44,470 nt of DNA from Christensenellaceae bacterium. GTDB lineage: Bacteria > Bacillota > Clostridia > Christensenellales > Aristaeellaceae. The stretch is from positions 1 to 44,470 of the forward strand of contig JAAYRU010000034.1 in assembly GCA_012518615.1 (NCBI GenBank). Reading direction: 5' to 3'. The notes below the pieces were generated by a model that was not told the DNA's origin, searched no databases, and saw only the letters and a program-made list of their open reading frames with translations. Position 1 is the stretch's first letter. Each line of letters begins with the position of its first letter. This document shows positions 40,811-44,470 of this stretch, piece after piece. The position numbers and the translations under genes were made by a program.

Positions 40811-41689
40811 ATGTCAAAGAATTATTGGATAGTGGCTGATGTATCTTGCGACTTGCCGTTATCCTATATAGAAAAACAAGAGCGTTTTAGGGTTATGCCT
40901 ATGCCCTACCAAAAAGACGGTGAGGAATTTTTATATAAACCCGGAGATGAAAAGGATATAAACGCCTATTACGATAGCATAAAGCGCGGCGCCTTATATA
41001 CAACCACTCAGATAAACGCTGCCGAATACTATAGCTGCTTTAAAGAGATAACAGACAGCGGCGAGGAGCTTATAGCGCTGCCGCTTTCAAGCGGTATATC
41101 GGGCTCTGTAAACTCCGCGCTTATGGCAAGGGAAAGAATACTTAAGGAAAACCCCGAAGCTGAGGTAATTGTAATAGATTCTAAATGCGCTTCACTTGGC
41201 ACAGGCATATTATTGCACCATCTTTTATTAAAGAGGGAAAGCGGTGCAGATATACACGAAGCAGCCCAGTACGCAAAGGAAACCATACCTAAGGTGCTTC
41301 ACTGGTTTACTGTTTCCGACCTTAACCACCTATACCGCGGCGGCAGGGTTACAAGAAGCAGCGCATTTATAGGCTCTATGCTGCGCATAAAACCTATACT
41401 GCATGTAAACGATGAAGGCAGGCTTATACCCTTTGACAAGGTACAGGGCAGAAAAAAATCCATAAGGGAGCTTGCAAACAAAATAGAAGAAAACATATAT
41501 CCAAAGAGCAATCAGCCTATATTCATAAGTCATTTTGGCTGTGAGGAGGATGCCCTTCTTCTTAAAAGCTATTTGCAAAAAAGCCTACCGGGTATTAGCG
41601 AATACCTTATAGCGCCGCAAAGCCGCATAATAGGCGCGCACTCGGGACCTGATTGTATTGCGGTGTTCTGCCTTGGCTTAAAGCGCTAG
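40811..41689 (+). CDS. DegV family fatty-acid-binding protein (copy 2)
   Basis: This 292-residue protein has the same DegV blocks as the copy at 34290: ADVSCDLPLSYI, TTTQINAAEYY, LSSGISGSVNSA, WFTVSDLNHLYRGGRV, SMLRIKPIL, and IIGAHSGPDCIAVF. The two have equal length but differ clearly, so they likely bind different fatty acids. It is the first gene of a unit with recO (one base between stop and ATG) and asparaginase. The pairing with recO has no known functional reason. Confidence 0.92.
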   Translation: MSKNYWIVADVSCDLPLSYIEKQERFRVMPMPYQKDGEEFLYKPGDEKDINAYYDSIKRGALYTTTQINAAEYYSCFKEITDSGEELIALPLSSGISGSVNSALMARERILKENPEAEVIVIDSKCASLGTGILLHHLLLKRESGADIHEAAQYAKETIPKVLHWFTVSDLNHLYRGGRVTRSSAFIGSMLRIKPILHVNDEGRLIPFDKVQGRKKSIRELANKIEENIYPKSNQPIFISHFGCEEDALLLKSYLQKSLPGISEYLIAPQSRIIGAHSGPDCIAVFCLGLKR

Positions 41690-41690
41690 T

Positions 41691-42407
41691 ATGCCCTATG
41701 GCACTAAAAAAGCTCTAGTACTTAGGCGCAACAATTATAGAGAGAATGACCGTATTATTAGCCTGCTTACGCCGGACATTGGCAAAGTTGATGCACTTGC
41801 AAGGGGCGCAAGGAAGCTTAAAAGCCCTCTGCTTGCAGCTACTGAGCCTGCAGTGCTTGGGGAATTTGTGCTGTACAAGGGAAAAGGGCATACCATAGTA
41901 ACCGCATTCAACCTTGAGGATAATTTTTTCCCCCTAAGAAAAGATATAGAGCGCTTCAGCCATGCTGCGCTTATGCTTTCCGCCTGCGATGCGGTGGCAA
42001 GAGAAAACGAGGAAGCAAGGCACTTGTTTATACTATCCATAAGGTCGCTATCTAGGCTAAGCTACAGCGACATGGCGGCAGACCTTATAAGCAGCGCATT
42101 TCTTTTGCATTTTTCCACTATAGAGGGCTTTAAGCCAAGGCTAAACCATTGCAGCCTGTGTGAAAAACCCTTTAAGCTAGATGATTCCGCAATGCTTGAC
42201 CCACTAAGCGGCGGACTGATATGCAAAACCTGCTCAATAGGCAAAAAAGCGCCTTATATTTCGCCCAAGCAAGCTGCATGGCTAAGGCAGGTACTAATTG
42301 ACGGCGTTGATGAGGTAGCGCCCATTGCAGACCCGCCCATTGCTGCGCTTATTAACTATGTGCAGGTATTTATAGATAAAAAGCTTCCTAAAATAATAAG
42401 CTTTTAG
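41691..42407 (+). CDS. recO: DNA repair protein RecO
   Basis: RecO works with RecF/RecR to load RecA on single-stranded DNA in gap repair. The 238-residue protein has an N-terminal OB-fold (KKALVLRRNNYRENDRI, LLTPDIGKVDALARGARK-type block split by length limits) and the C-terminal zinc finger with CSLC (about 153-156) and CKTC (about 177-180). Its length matches Bacillota RecO. It begins one base after the DegV stop with no separate promoter and a weak binding site, so translation is probably coupled. Confidence 0.93.
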   Translation: MPYGTKKALVLRRNNYRENDRIISLLTPDIGKVDALARGARKLKSPLLAATEPAVLGEFVLYKGKGHTIVTAFNLEDNFFPLRKDIERFSHAALMLSACDAVARENEEARHLFILSIRSLSRLSYSDMAADLISSAFLLHFSTIEGFKPRLNHCSLCEKPFKLDDSAMLDPLSGGLICKTCSIGKKAPYISPKQAAWLRQVLIDGVDEVAPIADPPIAALINYVQVFIDKKLPKIISF

Positions 42408-42431
42408 CTTTATATAAACTTGGAGGTTATT

Positions 42432-43421
42432 ATGCGAAGTAGGATTGCGCTACTTGCAACCGGCGGTACTATAGCCAGTATGCATTCAAAGGACGGGCTT
42501 ATACCCGCGCTTAGAGCTGAAGAAATATTAAGGTTTATGCCGCAGCTACTTGAACGCTATGATATAAGCAGCGTAGATGTATTTTCGCTTGATTCCAGCA
42601 ATATACAGCCTGAGGAGTGGATAACGCTCGCAGCAAAAGCAAAAGAAGTATCAAAAAATGTAGACGGCATAGTTATAACCCACGGCACGGATACTATGGC
42701 ATACACCGCCTCAGCGCTAAGCTTTATGCTTCAAGGACTTAATATACCCGTTGTTCTTACCGGCTCTCAATTACCGCTTAACTTTCCATATTCAGACGCT
42801 CCCCTTAACCTTGAGGAGGCTTTTACAGCAGCCGTAAGTGCTTTACCGGGCGTATATATAGTATTCCACAATAAAATAATATTCGGCACAAGGGCTGTTA
42901 AAATGCGTACGCTGTCTTTCGATGCCTTTGACTCTATAAACGCTCCGCCGGTAGGCTACTTTGACGCTGAGGGCATACATCTTAATGAATTTCCTCCATC
43001 GCCCGTACTTTCGCTGCCAAAAGACACTATGCTAAATATAGACAGCAAGGTATTTCTGCTAAAGCTTATGCCCGGTACTGATATAGAGATATTCAACCAT
43101 ATTAAAAACGCAGGCTATAAGGGCTTAGTACTTGAAGCCTTCGGGCTTGGGGGCCTTCACTATATAAGGCGCAACCTTGTAGATGCGCTTAAGGATTTAT
43201 CTGACAGTGGCATAATAACGCTTGTTACTACACAGTGCATATACGAAAAGTCTGACTTTTCCGTATACGAAGTAGGGCATGGCGTACTAGACAGCAAAAA
43301 CATTTACGGCGCACACGATATGACTACCGAAGCCGCTGTAACAAAACTCATGTGGATACTAGGCGATAAGGAAAAGAGGCTGCCATACATCAACCTCTCC
43401 CTAAGCCATGAAATGATATAA
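42432..43421 (+). CDS. L-asparaginase (type I/II amidohydrolase)
   Basis: This 329-residue enzyme hydrolyses asparagine to aspartate and ammonia. The first catalytic Thr lies in ATGGTIASM (about residues 8-16), and the second in VITHGTDTMAYTA (about 79-91). TGSQLPLNFPYSDAPLN, and QCIYEKSDFSVYEVG near the end, are also typical. No signal peptide is present, so a cytoplasmic form is likely. I chose ATG 42432 after TTGGAGG; an in-frame TTG at 42420 is part of that binding site. It is the last gene of the degV-recO unit, 24 bases after recO. Confidence 0.9.
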   Translation: MRSRIALLATGGTIASMHSKDGLIPALRAEEILRFMPQLLERYDISSVDVFSLDSSNIQPEEWITLAAKAKEVSKNVDGIVITHGTDTMAYTASALSFMLQGLNIPVVLTGSQLPLNFPYSDAPLNLEEAFTAAVSALPGVYIVFHNKIIFGTRAVKMRTLSFDAFDSINAPPVGYFDAEGIHLNEFPPSPVLSLPKDTMLNIDSKVFLLKLMPGTDIEIFNHIKNAGYKGLVLEAFGLGGLHYIRRNLVDALKDLSDSGIITLVTTQCIYEKSDFSVYEVGHGVLDSKNIYGAHDMTTEAAVTKLMWILGDKEKRLPYINLSLSHEMI

Positions 43422-43435
43422 ATATTAATAAAATA

Positions 43436-43954
43436 CTACTTAAATATTTTAAGTTTATCGAATATAAATGCCAACAGCACGCTTAATGCTATAGCTATAA
43501 GCACTACAATTAAAAAGCCATTGGGATGCTGCGAAAATGGCATACCTTGTAAATTAAGGTTCATGCCGTACGCGCCAAACACTATATTAGGCACGCTCAT
43601 AACAAGCGTAACTATTGCAAGCATTTTCATTACAACATTTAGATTGTTTGATATTACAGAGGCATAAGCATCCATAAGCCCGCTTAGTATACCGCTGTAT
43701 ATATTTGCCATTTCTATCGCCTGTTCGTTTTCGACTATTACATCTTCAAGCAAATCGGAATCTTCAGGATATTTGCGTATTATATCGGAGCGGAAAAGTT
43801 TTTTCATAACCGCTTCGTTTGATTTTAATGCCGTTGTAAAATAAAGCAAGCTTTTTTCAAGGCGCAGCATTTCGATTAGCTCTGCATTTCTGGTTGATTT
43901 ACGAAGCTTATGCTCAACCTGCTCGCTCTTTTTATCTATAACAGATAGAGTACA
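43436..43954 (-). pseudogene. CorA-family magnesium channel gene, 3' part, cut by an IS256-like element
   Basis: The frame covers about the last 170 residues of a CorA-type magnesium/cobalt channel. It runs from VIDKKSEQVEHKLRKS through the long helix (LEKSLLYFTTALKSNE, DVIVENEQAIEMANIY) to two membrane helices with the diagnostic GMN motif (FGAYGMNLN, about 40 residues from the end) and the short basic tail. The N-terminal half is missing. The frame stays open up to 43954 and then meets an in-frame stop inside the IS end at 43957-43955. Relatives normally have about 300 residues. The rest of the gene may lie beyond the element, outside the window. The remaining fragment has no binding site, so it is probably not expressed as a channel. 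Confidence 0.85.
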
Positions 43955-44470
43955 CTAAAGTTCGCAACTTTACTCAGCAGGTTTTACTCAAAAGGTATGT
44001 TAAAGCCACTGGAACTCCGCTACAATGTAAGTCGTCAAAACATTCAAAGGAGGAGAAACCAATGGCTCGAAACAAGAATACCACGAATTTAGAAAGAATG
44101 CTATTCCAATTTATGGCTACTGAAGATCCAATGCTAAGTATGATGGAATGGCTATGTGAAAAGATGATGGAAGTGGAGATTTCTAACAAGATTGGTGCCA
44201 ATAAGCATGAACAAAGCGAAACCAGAACAAGTCACCGCTGCGGATATCGTCCACGCCGCTTAGATACCAGATTGGGGACTATGTATCTAATGGTTCCTAA
44301 GATAAGAAATGGCGGTTATATACCTTTCTTTGTCACCGAGCGCAAGCGTAGTGAAGCAGCTCTGATACAAGTTGTCCAAGAAGCCTATATACAAGGAGTA
44401 TCAACCCGTAAAATCGAGAAACTAGCCAAGAGTTTAGGCATCGAAAACATTTCACGTAGTCAAGTAAGCG
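43946..44470 (+). mobile_element. Left part of an IS256-family insertion sequence, running out of the window
   Basis: Starting at about 43946, inside the corA frame, the sequence changes character. It contains a perfect 7-bp palindromic hairpin TAAAGTT-CGC-AACTTTA (43956-43972), followed by a non-coding stretch and a transposase gene. Codon use differs from the neighbours, with few ATA codons. The exact boundary, inverted repeat and target duplication cannot be set without the right end. Confidence 0.82.
44062..44470 (+). CDS. IS256-family transposase, N-terminal fragment (truncated by the window edge)
   Basis: The 136 visible residues begin MARNKNTTNLERML after AAAGGAGGAG. They contain the family's N-terminal blocks: MMEVEISNKIGA, YRPRRLDTRLGTMYLMVPKIR-type segment (split by length limits), and the ERKRSEAALIQVVQEAYIQGVSTRKIEKL helix region with the DDE-preceding GVSTRKI motif. 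The family uses a DDE catalytic core and transposes by a copy-out mechanism through a circular intermediate. The first Asp and the rest of the catalytic core lie beyond the edge, so whether the gene is complete cannot be judged. Confidence 0.92.
   Translation, partial: MARNKNTTNLERMLFQFMATEDPMLSMMEWLCEKMMEVEISNKIGANKHEQSETRTSHRCGYRPRRLDTRLGTMYLMVPKIRNGGYIPFFVTERKRSEAALIQVVQEAYIQGVSTRKIEKLAKSLGIENISRSQVS

Noticed and set aside
1-44470. Search by eye for tRNA, rRNA, CRISPR arrays, riboswitch leaders, toxin-antitoxin pairs and restriction or defence operons
   Set aside because: None could be supported. Intergenic regions are short and explained by promoters and terminators; the FRG gene alone is not enough to claim a defence system.

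Overview
The window reads as a chromosomal segment of an anaerobic Bacillota, most likely a gut-type Clostridia. The grounds are near-consensus AGGAGG ribosome binding sites, sigma-A promoters with 17-18 base spacers, a SpoVK-like AAA ATPase, pyruvate phosphate dikinase, two DegV proteins, a DUF1847 protein and a sodium-pump decarboxylase beta subunit. Isoleucine is very often coded by ATA, except in the insertion sequence at the right edge. I saw no tRNA, rRNA, CRISPR array or prophage.

Left third, minus strand (226-14664). Two sugar/nucleoside-type ABC importers flank a housekeeping operon. The first is an mglBAC galactose/glucose importer. The second has a DUF3798 binding protein, one ATPase and two permeases, and its substrate is unknown. 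One permease carries about 230 extra residues that should lie outside the membrane. Both binding proteins have ordinary, non-lipoprotein signal peptides, and in both operons a GC-rich hairpin separates the binding-protein gene from the ATPase gene. Between the importers lies AAA ATPase - prmA - rsmE - mtaB - HIT, with overlapping genes (ribosome and tRNA modification).

Middle, plus strand (14939-20152). A tight cluster encodes a Gx/heptaprenyl-diphosphate-synthase-I-like membrane protein, a polytopic protein fused to a PlsC-like acyltransferase domain, a GT-C-like membrane protein, a 79-residue protein and a GtrA protein. It looks like a cell-envelope lipid or glycan modification cluster using polyprenyl carriers. 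ppdK follows on the minus strand. Next comes a divergent pair: a degenerate E2/CAT-like acyltransferase on the minus strand, and an FRG-domain gene on the plus strand that may be cotranscribed with oadB and a tiny oadG-like gene. A CNNM/CorC-type membrane protein lies downstream.

Right third. Minus strand: sixA, then GH65 phosphorylase - DUF1847 - lipid kinase - prfC. Plus strand: degV - pyridoxal kinase - two tandem ZIP transporters, then a SNF2 helicase, then degV - recO - asparaginase. The right edge holds the 3' part of a CorA-type magnesium channel gene interrupted by the left end of an IS256-family element that runs out of the window.

Most of the window is ordinary chromosome. The best candidates for new biology are the DUF3798 transporter with its odd permease, the envelope cluster with an acyltransferase lacking its catalytic aspartate, the degenerate E2-like acyltransferase, and the FRG-oadB-oadG arrangement.
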